Source of the DNA: Peronospora farinosa
Lineage: Eukaryota > Oomycota > Peronosporomycetes > Peronosporales > Peronosporaceae
Direction: 5' to 3'
Length of the DNA: 64,000 bases
Assembly (NCBI GenBank): GCA_947646735.1
Contig: CANTFK010000412.1
Span: 62,001 to 126,000 of the forward strand
Below are positions 1 through 10,656 of this stretch, piece after piece. The notes under the pieces are model-generated. The model made no database searches. It worked only from the letters and a program-made list of their open reading frames with translations, and was not told where the DNA came from. The translations under genes and the position numbers were made by a program. Every line of letters begins with the position of its first letter. The stretch's first letter is position 1.

Positions 1-1560
1 TTATTGTTCTCGTCAGTGAGCGTCTTGACTTGGCGGAGGTGGCGTATAGTGATGACAATGCGATCACGCGGTAGCCACACACGAAATCCTTTTGTCTCAT
101 CACTTTTTACACAGTCACACCACGCTCGGAGCGCTGCTTTAGAGAATTTTTATTGGAATCACAATACACTTCACATTGCGACCAAAACACGACAATGTCT
201 ACAAGACTTGGCGACTTTACGGTCACCATTTCGAATGGAGACGTCCGCTATGGGATGGAGCATGTTGACATTCTGTTAATATCTATTTGGATGCATCACA
301 TTAAAAGAAAGTGGTAAATCTCACTAAAAAATTTAAAGCGAACCATAATCATCACCGTCCATTGCATGCGATCAGACTTTCCATTAACATCCTGGTTTCC
401 AGCTTCCGTAATTTTCCGTGCAACTACTGCGTCACGACAAAAAATAAAGCAACGTTATTGTATTCCCGCCAACATCCGTACAAAGCACATGCACGCGGCA
501 AGGTTAACTTTCTCGCAATATACTAAAACTGCTCAAATCTTTCTCATCTTGATCCTTCGTTAAGCAATGAAGACACGACAATAGTTGGTACAATGCTTAC
601 CATATACTTGTTGCCTATACGGCCTCGAGGTGTAATCGGACCCTTGAGGTCGCTACAAATTTCTGTTCCAGCGCAATTCGTCGGTGCAATCTCACTAGTA
701 TCTTTTTTGGGCTGTGCGCCCCGTGTCTGCTTTCCTTGTGCAGACGCTAAACAGTGCGTTTTGTATCATCCATTGACTCAATTCCTAAGCATGAAGTACG
801 CGCTAGACGCTCAATCTTGACCAAGTTCAGATGACCAAAACGCCTGTGGAGTACATAAGCGCACCCTTCTCCATCAATTGTTCGGATGAAACGGTAGCTA
901 CCACGCTCATCACAATATCGTCGAAGCCACATCGCTTCTTGATGTCCACAGCTCGATCCAAAACCATCACGTAAATCTTTATCTTTACGTAAAAAAACAC
1001 AGTTCAATACTTGGAATTAGCATGTCGTATATTGAACTGTTCTAGTAAACACCTATGGTCTGCCAGGCGGCCGTAGGACACCAACGTTCGTGTCAGTTGC
1101 GGTGAAATCATAAACACACGACAATTCAATCTCGATGCCTAAATTATTAACAGATGTGTGCAAGCGCGCCTTTTCACTTTTGGTAACTTGCAATTGTGTA
1201 CCATCGGGTTGTCGAACCACGTCACTTATTGCACAGCGTTCAACCTTGGTCAACATTGACACATCACGAACCAAATGACAGCTTGCATGGGCGTCAAGAA
1301 TCCAATCATCGTCATTCGAATTATCGAAATCGGTTGCAGCAAATGCCCACTTGTTTTCATCACTTGGTGCAACGCTATTCTTTGGGTCAGTCTCTATTCT
1401 TCTCTCTTTCTTTCTCAAATAAAGCGCATGATGGCCAACTTGATTGCACTTGTGACATCGTCCGTATACGTAGCTGCATTCACCAGCTCACGACCAATTT
1501 GTCTATCACGCACTTTAGTCCTTGTATGAACAAAACAATCTCTTCAACATGAGTCAAGTA
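1..1560 (-). mobile_element. Degenerate Ty1/copia pol fragment, truncated by window start
   Basis: Read on the minus strand, this stretch carries copia domains in the usual order but with many stops and frame changes. From high to low coordinates there is a zinc-knuckle-like CHKCNQVGHHAL (about 1430-1475, last Cys missing), a protease block DDWILDAHASCH (1053-1418, where the usual DSG reads DAH), a pre-integrase block HRRFGHLN (747-1007), an integrase block CSDLKGPITPRG near 610-650, a block ITEAGNQDVNGKSDRM near 365-420, and a late integrase block EMVTVKSPSLVDIVVF near 180-240. The reverse transcriptase would lie beyond the window edge. The catalytic aspartate of the protease is followed by the wrong residues and the integrase is broken, so the copy is dead. 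Domain identities come from knowledge of the family. The right border, toward gag, is not visible. Confidence 0.8.
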
Positions 1561-2010
1561 GTTTGTGCGATACCGGTTGTATTGCCCGATAATCAGTGCT
1601 TATTATTCTTACTTAACAATGTTCTTCAAAATTAGATTTTTGCCAAAATTGTCGCCTCCTGCAGGGCTACTAAGGAAAGCAAGTGGTCGTTCCATGACCG
1701 GCCTTTATATTTGTTTCTGCAAACAACTTGATAGTATGTTGCTTGAAAACGACAATGCGATTTCCTTCCACCATCTTGACCATAACATATTTAATAGTCG
1801 GAAACATATCCAGCAGCTGTGTACACGTTGATTGAAGTATCTCGCAGCTTTTCCTCGAAGAAATATTTTAAATCTAGACAACTTCTCTGGCCAGCGAAAA
1901 TTACACGCTCGCTGAGTCAAGTCAATCTTCACTAGCAACAGCTGATCCTATTGAGCAAATACAGCTACTAGCCCCTTGTATACTTCGGACCCATTAAAAG
2001 TCTCGATACT

Positions 2011-2490
2011 TTACTTTACTTGATCTCGAAACATTGACATAGTTTGGCCCAATCTGCCCACATCATGTAGTCCCATAGGTAGCTCATCAGCACGTGAATC
2101 TATCTGGTCTTGTAGACCCACATTTATCTCCTTTTGGCGCCAAAGCTCTTCTTGAATCTTCTCTAACCCTAAGTGCAACTTCTTGGATACTTCTTCTCGC
2201 TCGGACTCGTGGCTTTGGCTCGACAAGCTTGTGCTCCTCGCGCTGCTTCTTGAGGGCGAAGTACTCGCTGGAGCTGTGAGATAGTACAAACATCGCTTCA
2301 CATTATCTTAGTATCGCCCAATTTTCTTCTTTGTCGTCTGGGATACCCTATCGGTGTTAGCGCTGCTCACGTGAGTCGCGGTACTCCTCGCGCTGGTTCT
2401 ACCGATCTCTGCAGTCATTGGACGGAAGTTGATGGTCGCGCCGACCGTGAACCTAATTATTGAAACTGTCTTGACCATTTGGTCGTTCAC
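2011..2490 (-). pseudogene. Unrecognised coiled-coil ORF pieces, possibly retroelement gag
   Basis: Two adjoining minus-strand open frames (2301-2011 and 2490-2308) encode a serine-rich stretch followed by a charged, heptad-like segment (EREEVSKKLHLGLEKIQEEL). I do not recognise a family. The position beside copia debris and the coiled-coil character would fit a decayed gag, but there is no diagnostic motif. No promoter or splice sites were identified. Confidence 0.25.
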
Positions 2491-3283
2491 GACTGGTCTA
2501 CTTTACACGTTTACGAAAGCGTTCGAAGAACATGATAAGTTCGGTTATAGTGTCGTACAAAATTTACAAAACGCGAGCTTGTCTTGCCAGTTCGATGGCA
2601 TAGCACGACGGAAGTAGAAACATTGCTGAAGCTCCGAGATGTTTTGCGCATCCTGGGGCAACTTAGCGTATATTTACGAAAGCTTCCGTAGACGTGCTGC
2701 GCAGCGTTGCACCGTTTCGTCGCGACGCTTCGTCAGGGTCCAAAGCTTATCATCTAGATCTTCACTTTAGTCGGCTGGAACAAGGAGCATTCCGACATCA
2801 CGTAGATGTGACTCTTTTATCGGAAGCTTCACTGGTGAGGCGATCTACTTTGCGCAACAGATCACCATCAATTGGCCTGAGCAGCTAAACGGTGCGCTGA
2901 TCAGTGCCCCATCCTTTTCTTTTCGCATGGATCTTAAAGCTCATGCTCCATAAGAGCCAGTCCTTCGCTGAGCCACTGCGAAAGCGATCTATTTCATCAT
3001 GGCGACATTAGCTGGAGTGGTCACACTTTCTTGGCACGTCACGATCGTGTACGTTACGTAATCATCCTCGTTGTTTCGTTCCATGCTGGAGGCGACAAGA
3101 TTTTCGATCAGAACTGTATACGTTTGTCTTGGTTGGCCAAAGTTGAATATATTATAATGACGGAGCCGGCCCGTGCCTGGCAGTGGAGCCTGAGTTTAAT
3201 AAAAACGGAGAATGAATATTGATAAGGAGCCAACACTAGGTAGGTTAGTCTGGTGCAATCAAAAGTAAACTATTCTGATGCAG
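2491..3283. other. No gene seen
   Basis: Only short open frames without protein-like composition or recognisable motifs occur here on either strand. It is probably eroded repeat sequence. Confidence 0.4.
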
Positions 3284-3790
3284 TTATCTTCTGGTGCAAT
3301 CGAAAGGATTTTCTAGCTGGTCATCCATAATGCCACCCATGTCACACTTTCGCGTCTGGTCGCGAAGCATGCCCCATCGACCCAATCCACCTGTATACAC
3401 ATGACGATATTGCACCACTTGGCCTTCAGTATGGTACTGACTACGCCCCTGACGTTTTTTCTCCATCGACTCCAGGAGAGAATGAATTTTTGCCAGATCG
3501 GCCACATATCGCTTTCTTGTAAGAGTTTCACCCTTTTTGCGAGCGTCCAAGTAATCCTCAGTGGCTCCCCTTTCGCGAACAGCCACCTGCGCTTCTTCCA
3601 CATACGCTTCCCTGCGTAATCTGACGTAGTCCAATTTTCTTCACCCGTAATTGGGTGCATAACCTTAAAAAACGAAGGTAGAAAGTTTCAAGGAAGTGTT
3701 TTCGAAGTTTGAGTTTTGTTACCAACCTTATGTGTGTTCTACCTACCAGCACCTCTTTTCTGTCGCCTGCAAACCAAATATACATAACAA
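3284..3790 (-). pseudogene. Unrecognised broken coding fragment
   Basis: The minus-strand frame 3634-3284 has protein-like composition, rich in Arg, Glu and Lys (LRREAYVEEAQVAVRERGAT, then LTRKRYVADLAKIHSLLESM). A second frame just upstream begins MHPITGEENW (3660). Joining the two needs one extra A in the short A run near 3640. Further upstream a plausible intron (GTAGGTAG to TTTTTTAAG, about 3670-3745) would link to another short exon. I do not recognise the family. It could be the 3-prime part of a small gene or a relic. Confidence 0.3.
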
Positions 3791-3962
3791 ATGACAATTC
3801 TGGGTAACGGCAGTTCTTGACGGTTTGGGGCCTGGCAGCAATTAATTTAGTAAAACAACGTTTCCAACAGTTTTAACTCAGTGCGATAACCTTCGCACTA
3901 ACGTCAAGGCTCAACGGCCTAAACGAAACGAATGATCATTTTAATTGAGATCGCTTAAGATA

Positions 3963-4441
3963 CTAAATTAGTAATTCAGTAGATGCTGGGACGGCATCAA
4001 TAGCTTCATTTCGGGAGCTACGCGCACGAGAAATCGCGGATTCTGTCCTTCTGCGTGGAAGCAATAGAAGTCCGACATCACGTTCGCCGCACCTTACCGA
4101 ATTAGACTGAATCGGCTCGGAAAGTGAGTCATCTAGCTCGTCAGACGACCCGAAAATATCGCGGTGCTCTGATTTACTCAGACCATCACGCACCCTTTTT
4201 TTGGAGCCACATCTTCATGCAAGCATGCATCATTTGACTTGCCAGAGTAGTGAACCTCTAGCTCTGAATCGCTACCCTCATGTGGCATCGAGGCTCGTGA
4301 AATTGCTACGTTAGAGGATGCAGGCTGATAGTTGCCAACAGCAGACGCAATGGGTATCTGCTGCTTGAGGTTGTTAAGCTTCAATGGTGGCTGCACGTCT
4401 TCGTGCAGTCGCGCTTTCTGCAACCTCTCGGCAGCTCGCAT
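3963..4441 (-). pseudogene. Unrecognised gene with single-base frameshift
   Basis: The frame opens with ATG at 4441 and runs 80-odd codons to a run of seven A (minus strand, about 4196-4202). There it shifts into a second frame that continues to a stop at 3963. Supplying one A gives a single continuous 159-residue hydrophilic product (APKK joined to RVRDGLSKSEHRDIFGSSDE). Composition is acidic and serine-rich with no domain I recognise. A good splice donor (GTAAGT) overlaps the upstream side of the ATG, so the true start could lie in an earlier exon. The frameshift may be a sequencing error or a real break. Confidence 0.35.
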
Positions 4442-4532
4442 TGACTTACTCTTGCGCGTTGAAACTTTTAGTTATAAACGATTTATATTACAAAGACCTT
4501 AGCTATATCAACTTCAGTTCCATTTTCTACAA

Positions 4533-4608
4533 ATGGCAAAGAATGATGTCTGGATGATGGAGGAGAGCTGATGGCAAAGAATGATGTCTGGATGATGGAG
4601 GAGAGCTG
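4533..4608. repeat. 38-bp perfect tandem duplication
   Basis: A 38-bp unit beginning ATGGCAAAGAATGATGTCTG occurs twice head to tail (4533-4570 and 4571-4608) without a mismatch. It is not in a recognised gene. Confidence 0.9.
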
Positions 4609-4619
4609 ATGGGGGACAT

Positions 4620-5430
4620 TTGCCCCATCCCATGGTGAGTATTGGAGGTCCTGTTATTACCTCGACTATGACGTTGTTGGACAGAAAGTGGTGGTGGTTG
4701 CTGACTGTTTATAAATGAAAGTACGATCTGTATGTACTTTCCTTATTTGTTCTGTGTGAATTTGGAAGTCGTATTCGCAACTGTTTTTAAAGAATGCAGC
4801 CACGATGCTAACGCACAAACACCGGAGGTTCTTCCGAACGAGCAGTCAACGCAATATCAGCCAACTAAGCGCATTTGTTAAGTTGTATCGCTTCCTCTGC
4901 CCCACAGTGTACACTGTCATCCGTGGAAATAGGTGGTTCGTTGCCCAACTTATAGGATAGACCTAACTTATAGTATTGTCTTCCTACACTGATGACACTA
5001 CACTGTTATCAGTATAGCTGGAGGGTGCCTCGTTACAACTCTATATTTTCGTGTGCAAGATCGGCGAGGTGGAAAGCGATGAAGAAATTGAAGCTCTACC
5101 AAGATAATCAAAGCTCTATGCGTTCACCGCTCCAAACGCTTTAGAGCATGTTATATATAAAGACATCAAGTCATGTCGAATTAGTGGAAGTTTTGTCGTG
5201 ATGACGCCTCGGTCAGGTCACAAGTTCAAGCTCAATATAGCCACTGATTGGACAAGCCAGCTTTAATGAACTCATGTACCCTGTCTTAAGTATTCTGCGC
5301 TAAAATAAGTCACAACAATATATAGTGTGCTATAAAGTCATTATGTTCTCAACCGTCCATTACGAGTAGTAATAACTATAATTAGAAAAATGTGTATATC
5401 ATAATAATTTAAATGGGATTTAAGAAATAT
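4620..5430. other. No gene seen
   Basis: No convincing open frame or RNA gene was found on either strand. Sequence becomes strongly A+T-rich from about 5330, at the edge of the mitochondrial-like insertion. Confidence 0.4.
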
Positions 5431-5439
5431 AAGGAATTA

Positions 5440-5865
5440 TATAAGAATTTCTCTCAAACCTAATTTATATTTTGAGTATTGCTCTAATATTTGTAAAAAA
5501 TTATATAAAATGGTGACCTAAGTGGTAGCAAAAATGTTTATACGATATAATTGATTATTTATATCTTTTTTAAATGAGGATCTCTTTGATTAATAATTGT
5601 ATTAATAGCAATAGAAGATTTACCGGTTTATCTATCACCAATAGTTAATTCTCTTTGGCCGCGACCAATAGGAATTAAACTATCTACATCTCTTGAACTA
5701 TCCATAATTGAATCAAATTAACCAATTTATATACAAAAAGCAGCTTAATGTAAAAGATACTATTTTTTAACTAAACGGTCATAACGATATTGTGGTAAGT
5801 TGATCCGAGCTACTACAAATAAAACAACAACAAAAAATACTTTTATACTAAACCAAGTAAAAAGG
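5440..5865 (-). pseudogene. Nuclear mitochondrial DNA (NUMT): atp1 and nad1 fragments
   Basis: This A+T-rich block reads on the minus strand as two mitochondrial gene pieces. From about 5865 to 5760 it encodes WFSIKVFFVVVLF then ARINLPQYRYDRLVKK, the conserved C-terminal part of NADH dehydrogenase subunit 1. From about 5705 to 5570 it encodes DSLIPIGRGQRELTIGDR, a stop, then TGKSSIAINTIINQRD, the Walker A region of ATP synthase F1 alpha. A weaker continuation (LQILEQYSKYK) runs to about 5440. In atp1 the nucleotide-binding motif is broken by TAA where CAA (Gln) is expected, and another stop lies downstream. Both genes are mitochondrial in oomycetes. The flanks are nuclear repeat DNA, so this is a transferred, decayed copy. 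Only a short unrelated stretch separates the two pieces, so they are either rearranged or come from adjacent mitochondrial loci. Confidence 0.85.
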
Positions 5866-6029
5866 ACCAAAACATCTTCACTCTGCATTTTGTGCTAATA
5901 AACCTTTTGCCTTAACGGTTAAGCGTATATGTCGTGGCTTGAAAACTCTTTATCGGTAATTATTTCGGGTCCCAAAGTACAGTACATGGAGAAGTAAAAA
6001 GTGCTACTTCATTTAAGCGTCAAAAGAGT

Positions 6030-6034
6030 TACGG
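6030..6034. repeat. Target-site duplication, left copy (TACGG)
   Basis: The five bases TACGG immediately precede the left LTR and recur immediately after the right LTR (10233-10237). This fixes the borders of the copia insertion. Confidence 0.85.
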
Positions 6035-6348
6035 TATTAGAGGTTACCGGTTACGATACTCTGTATCGTTTACGGGTAGTTGAAACCAATTCGATCACGC
6101 GTATGACGAGCAGACACGTAGGATGAGGAGACGCGTAGGATGAAGAGACGTTTGACATGACTTATATGTGATTTACATGCAGATCATGTAGCAAGCAGAT
6201 TAAGCTACGACAAATGAATCACTTCCAGAAATCCTCTCTTCCGCTCAAGTCGTTCAGTCTCCACTCAAGTGCAGACTTCTTCGGCTTTTAAGCTTCTCTT
6301 CTTCTCTTCGCCTCGCTTGGTTGCACTTTACGTGCTCATTCCCTAACA
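6035..6348 (+). repeat. Left LTR of copia element
   Basis: It begins TATTAGAGGTTACCGG and ends CCCTAACA directly before the primer-binding site. The body, including GATCACGCGTATGACGAGCA and the short internal repeat GTAGGATGAGGAGACG, matches the right LTR with only a few differences until about 6300. After that the two LTRs diverge. Confidence 0.9.
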
Positions 6349-6692
6349 GGTCATGAGCCCAAGCACCAAGTCCTCTGGCCAAGACGCAACGACAAACTTT
6401 CCATTGACAAGCTCAGTGGGGACAGCCATGCAACATGGAACCGATACATGCCTGGCGTGCTCCTTGTCAAGCGACACGTGGCCAACCGGGAAACCACTTC
6501 AAACTCACGGACCCTCGCATCTTCGATGAGTACGTCAGGAGAAGCAACGCCGCTTTTGTCCTGATGTTGCGGCACATGGATGCAGACTACCATCACGTGG
6601 TCGACAAGGCGAGGAAGCGTGGGTAACATGGGCTCGGTTAAAGACAGCGGATCGCAGAAGGCTGGATTTATATCAAGCTCCAGCTCTTCAGC

Positions 6693-7103
6693 ATGGAGAT
6701 GGTAGAAGGTGCCAACGTATTGCATCGCTGCAATGAAGCCATGAACATCAGTGCCAAGCTTCGCAGCATCGGGGCCAAGATGGAATACGAAGATGTGGCG
6801 ATCTGCTTGTTGCGCAGTCTCCACGAAAATGTCGTTCTAAATCTGGAGATAATCAGCGCGCAATTGCGTACGCAAGACGCTGTGAAGGTGCTCACGAATG
6901 AGCATATCAAGAGGAAATGTGAGAAGACGGCATTGGTGAAGTTGAAGAATCAAGTAAGGCCTTTAGCACCGAGTATAAGGATCGCCAGTGTACCTTTTGC
7001 AGAAAATTGGGGCACACGATGGAGCGGTGCTGGACCAAGCAAAAGGAGGAAAACCGAGGAGCTCGACGCGGCGCGGATTGCTCGCGGACGCGGAGCCAAT
7101 TAA
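6693..7103 (+). pseudogene. Copia gag remnant with zinc knuckle
   Basis: The open frame 6693-7103 encodes a UBN2-type copia gag segment ([20 protein letters not shown]). The CCHC knuckle [14 protein letters not shown] is intact at 6989-7030 but lies in a different frame, so a frameshift separates capsid and nucleocapsid parts. Earlier gag sequence lies between the primer site and 6693 in broken frames. Confidence 0.8.
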
Positions 7104-7189
7104 GTCCAGTGGCATGGTTATATGAACAACTATGAACATGATCGAGTGACGTTTGCTTTGTCACTAGAGTGTGGACTTTCGAAAGGCAT

Positions 7190-9905
7190 AGGAATGTCTG
7201 GATGGTGGGCAACTGACAGTGGTCGTATGCTATGACAAGGTCAAGTTCAGAGATCTTAATGAGAATGATGAAGGTCGCAGATAGAGACAAGCCTGCGATC
7301 AAGGGTATCGGAATCATCGCTAAAAATGTGGTCCTATTCAACGGTGACGAATGTGAAATAAAGATTAAAAATGCACTCCTTGTACCAAGTATGAACAAGA
7401 ATTTGCTGTCAATTCCGTAGATCAACAAGAGTGGGAAGGTTCAAGTGATTTTCAAAGGGACCAAGATGTACGTTACGTTCAAAGGGACCAGGCAAGTGGT
7501 GGTAGTGGCGAAGATTGTGGATGGGCTCTATTGGCTTTGACCTTCTCAATGTCTGCAAATGCTGCAATTCGGCAGCGAATTGAAGATCTTCACGCGCGCA
7601 TGTGCCACGCGCCGGTCGACGTTCCTTGCAGAATGGTTGCCGATGACATGACCAAGAATGCCAAAATGCCGACGACGTCAAGAGGATCAAGTGTAAGCTA
7701 TGTGTGTGAAGAAAAAATGGTTCAAAGACCATCTACAAGCAACTAAAACAAGCATCACTACGATTCATTCGAGCTTCTTCATGTTGACACTTGTGGCTTC
7801 ATGAAAATCGACTTACTAGGCAGTAGCATATACTTCTCGTTGATGAAGGCAGTGGATGCATGAAAGGTTTTTCCATGCGTGCTAGGTCGGACATTGAAGC
7901 GTGTATCAAGAAGTACATCATGGCGTTTGAGACACAGTTCAACACGAAAGTCAAGTTCTTGCGACAGGATGGAGCTCGTGAAATTGCGATTACTTCACTT
8001 AAGTCGTTCTACGAAAAACAGAGGAATAGAGTAGCAAGTCACGGTCCCGTATGCGCGGCAGACCAACAGTAGAGCAGAACGCTTCATCCAAACCACCGTG
8101 ACAATTGATCGTAGTATGCTTCACTACACCAAGTTGGACAAGTTTTTTTGGTTGAAGCGACCATGACAGCGATTACATTAAGAACCGCCTACCATCGCCG
8201 AAGTGCCACGATCAAAGTCCGCTTGAAATCGTCAATGGACACCAGCCAAGCGTGAAACACATGCGAGTCTATGGATGCCGCCCGTATGTACTGACCCCAA
8301 ACAAAAACAATGTAAGTGAACCCCAAGGCTCGTTAAGGACTGTTCATGGGATACGAAGAAGTGTCGAAGGCATATCGAATCTATAATATCGAGGTGGGTA
8401 AAGTAGTGATTACTCGCGACGTCACATTTAATGAATCGAATTTCGGATTCTTGTCGGTGCTCCCACAAAAAAGCGTAGAAGACACTGCGCTGGGTTTTAA
8501 TGCGCTAGACATCCGTTATAATCCTCGTCAAACTGAATTTAGGCAAACAGTAAGGCGCAAAAGTCGTCCCACTGATGATGATCAAGCCTCTCACAGCTCA
8601 ATTCCTGCCTGTCGTGGAACTGGATTGGAAGAAGAAAGTGGGCCAGATGACTCCGTGGCGCATCAAGTAAAGCAACGCCTTAGGGCTCGAACTGATCTGG
8701 ATGAAGATGGAAGCGACTCCACCCCCCCCTGTCTTTTGGCGAGAAAGTGATAATGCAGTCGAAGGAGTGACTTGTGTGAACCGACGACTTTTCAAGATGC
8801 TGTTGGTGGGCCGGATCAAGTTCAATGGCGTAAGGCGATACTTCGCGTGTATGGAATGAAACCCTCGACGAGTACGTAGGTTCCATCGGACTTCAAGTAT
8901 CTGACTTCAATCCATGCCTCTACATCAAGGTTACCGACAGGCAGTGCGTACTTTACTAGTTTACGTGGATGATGTTCTGATTACCGGAGGCTCAATCGAA
9001 CTGATTTCGCGTACTAAGAAAGACTTGAAGACGCGCTTCGAGATGACTGACAGCGGAAAATGTGCAGCTGTCTTGGGTATTGAGATGATGGACAGTGATG
9101 ACAGCAGTATAATAATGTGTCAGCGACGCTTCGTGGATGATATTCTTTAGCGCTTTGGTATGAGTGACTGTAAGACTGTGATGTGCCCAGCGGATAGAAG
9201 CTCTCGACTTGTTACAAGCGGTGCAACAATCAAGATTAACGCTCCATTTCGTGAAGCAGTGGGCGATCATATGCATATGATGACCACGACACGACCGGAT
9301 ATTGCGCTTGTTGTTGGTTACGTTTCGTGCTTTATGGAGAGCCCAAAAGAAGCGGACTGGATAACGGTCAAGCAAATTCTATGCTACCTACAAGAAGAAA
9401 AGTCACTCAAAGTTTGCTTTAAGCCAGGTGACACGTTGGACTTTTGTGAATACTTTGACGCAGACTGGGCCGGCGATCATGTTGATCGCAAATCGACTTT
9501 CGACTACGCATTCGTATAATGGGTGCCCCTGTAAGTCGGGGAAGTAAGAAGCAGTCAAGTGTATTGCTGTCGACCAGCGAAGCCGAATATATCGCGCTGA
9601 GCTATGCTATTCAAGAAGGCAAGTGGGTGCATCGCTTGCTCTGCGAGATTTTGGCTGCTGCAATGAATACGTCCGAATGCGAGCTCAAGATCATGGAAGA
9701 CAACCAATCTTGCATCAAGATGACGAAGAATCCCGGGCCAAGCCTATTGACATCTAGTATTACCACATCCGTGATGAAGTCAAGCGGGGTGGAGTCAAGT
9801 TGGAGTACTGCGAGACTTCGATCATGCTGGCGGACATCATGACCAAGGGGCTACCAGGATTGCATCGCAAGAACCTAACAAAGGCGTTCGGCATACTTGC
9901 GTGTT
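7190..9905 (+). pseudogene. Copia pol remnant (PR-IN-RT-RH)
   Basis: Blocks appear in copia order: protease WWATDSG near 7200 with an intact DSG, and its C-terminal part to 7420; pre-integrase DGLYWL near 7520; integrase HVDTCGFM near 7780, KVKFLRQDGAREI near 7950 and AERFIQTTVTIDRSMLHY near 8070-8130; an integrase C-terminal frame 8346-8750. Reverse transcriptase then starts abruptly at DFNPCLYIK (about 8910) and includes the catalytic YVDD (8958-8975), so its N-terminal half is deleted. RNase H follows with DADWAGDHVDRKS, STSEAEY and EDNQSC, all three catalytic acidic blocks being present. The coding end ADIMTKGLPGLHRKNL lies near 9830-9870. Frames change repeatedly. Confidence 0.88.
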
Positions 9906-9920
9906 TGCATGGAGAGGGCG

Positions 9921-10232
9921 TATTGGAGGTTACCGGTTACGATACTCTGTATCGTTTACCGGGTAGCTGAAACCAATTCGATCACGCGTATGACGAGCAG
10001 ACACGTAGGATGAGGAGACGCGTAGGATGAAGAGACGTTTGACATGACTTATATGTGATTTACATGCAGATCATGTAGCAAGCAGATTAAGCTACGACAA
10101 ATGAATCACTTCCAGAAATCCTCTCTTCCGCTCAAGTCGTTCAGTCTCCACTCAAGTGCAGACTTCTTCGCCTTTTAAGCTTCTCTTCTTCTCTTCTCTA
10201 TGCCTCGCTTCGTTTCGCTTCGCGTCCAAACA
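9921..10232 (+). repeat. Right LTR of copia element
   Basis: It starts TATTGGAGGTTACCGG after a purine-rich tract (GGAGAGGG, 9911-9918) that can serve as polypurine tract. It ends CCAAACA, followed by the target duplication TACGG. Confidence 0.9.
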
Positions 10233-10237
10233 TACGG

Positions 10238-10656
10238 GTATCCACCCTATTGTGTCGAGCGGAAGACGACCTTTCTAGAGTATGGCTTGCTGAACAATAT
10301 TAAGCCACAAGGTTCGTGTCTTTTTTCCTTACCTAGCTACGTGTTTTATCGATTAAGTATTACAATGTATGAAGGAGACACAAATTGTACCAATGAAGGC
10401 AGAAACTAGACGCTTAGACAAAGAACCCCTTTGGTGCTGCGAATGCTCTATAATTTGTAAGTAGTAACTAAATAGTATAATTGAAAAATGACTGCACACG
10501 TTCTACCAAGTATAAGCCTAAGCATTTGTCATGCTTACAAACTGTAGTATCGGACAAAGTAGTAAGCGACAGAGGTGATGAGAAGGGCACAAAAAGGTGG
10601 CGAGGTCAACGACTTTACGTCAAAGTTGGGCCAAAACACCAACGTATCCAATGCCA
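10238..10656. other. No gene seen
   Basis: This is the spacer between the copia insertion and the 3-prime end of the WRKY19-like gene. Short open frames here have no recognisable content. Confidence 0.4.

Larger units (their letters stand above)
6035..10232 (+). mobile_element. Complete but defective Ty1/copia LTR retrotransposon
   Basis: The element has two LTRs (6035-6348 and 9921-10232) and a 5-bp target-site duplication TACGG (6030-6034 and 10233-10237). A primer-binding site GGTCATGAGCCCAAGC (6349-6364) resembles the anticodon arm of initiator Met tRNA, as used by Drosophila copia. Gag, zinc knuckle, protease, integrase, reverse transcriptase and RNase H remnants follow in copia order on the plus strand. 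Numerous frameshifts and stops, plus loss of the N-terminal half of reverse transcriptase, make it non-autonomous. The LTR ends read TA...CA rather than TG...CA in both copies. The LTRs are almost identical over about 265 bp but diverge in the last 45 bp. Confidence 0.92.

Noticed and set aside
6351..6824. Minus-strand ORF of 157 codons in the copia element
   Set aside because: It is antisense to the copia primer site and gag; domain order and LTRs fix the element on the plus strand.
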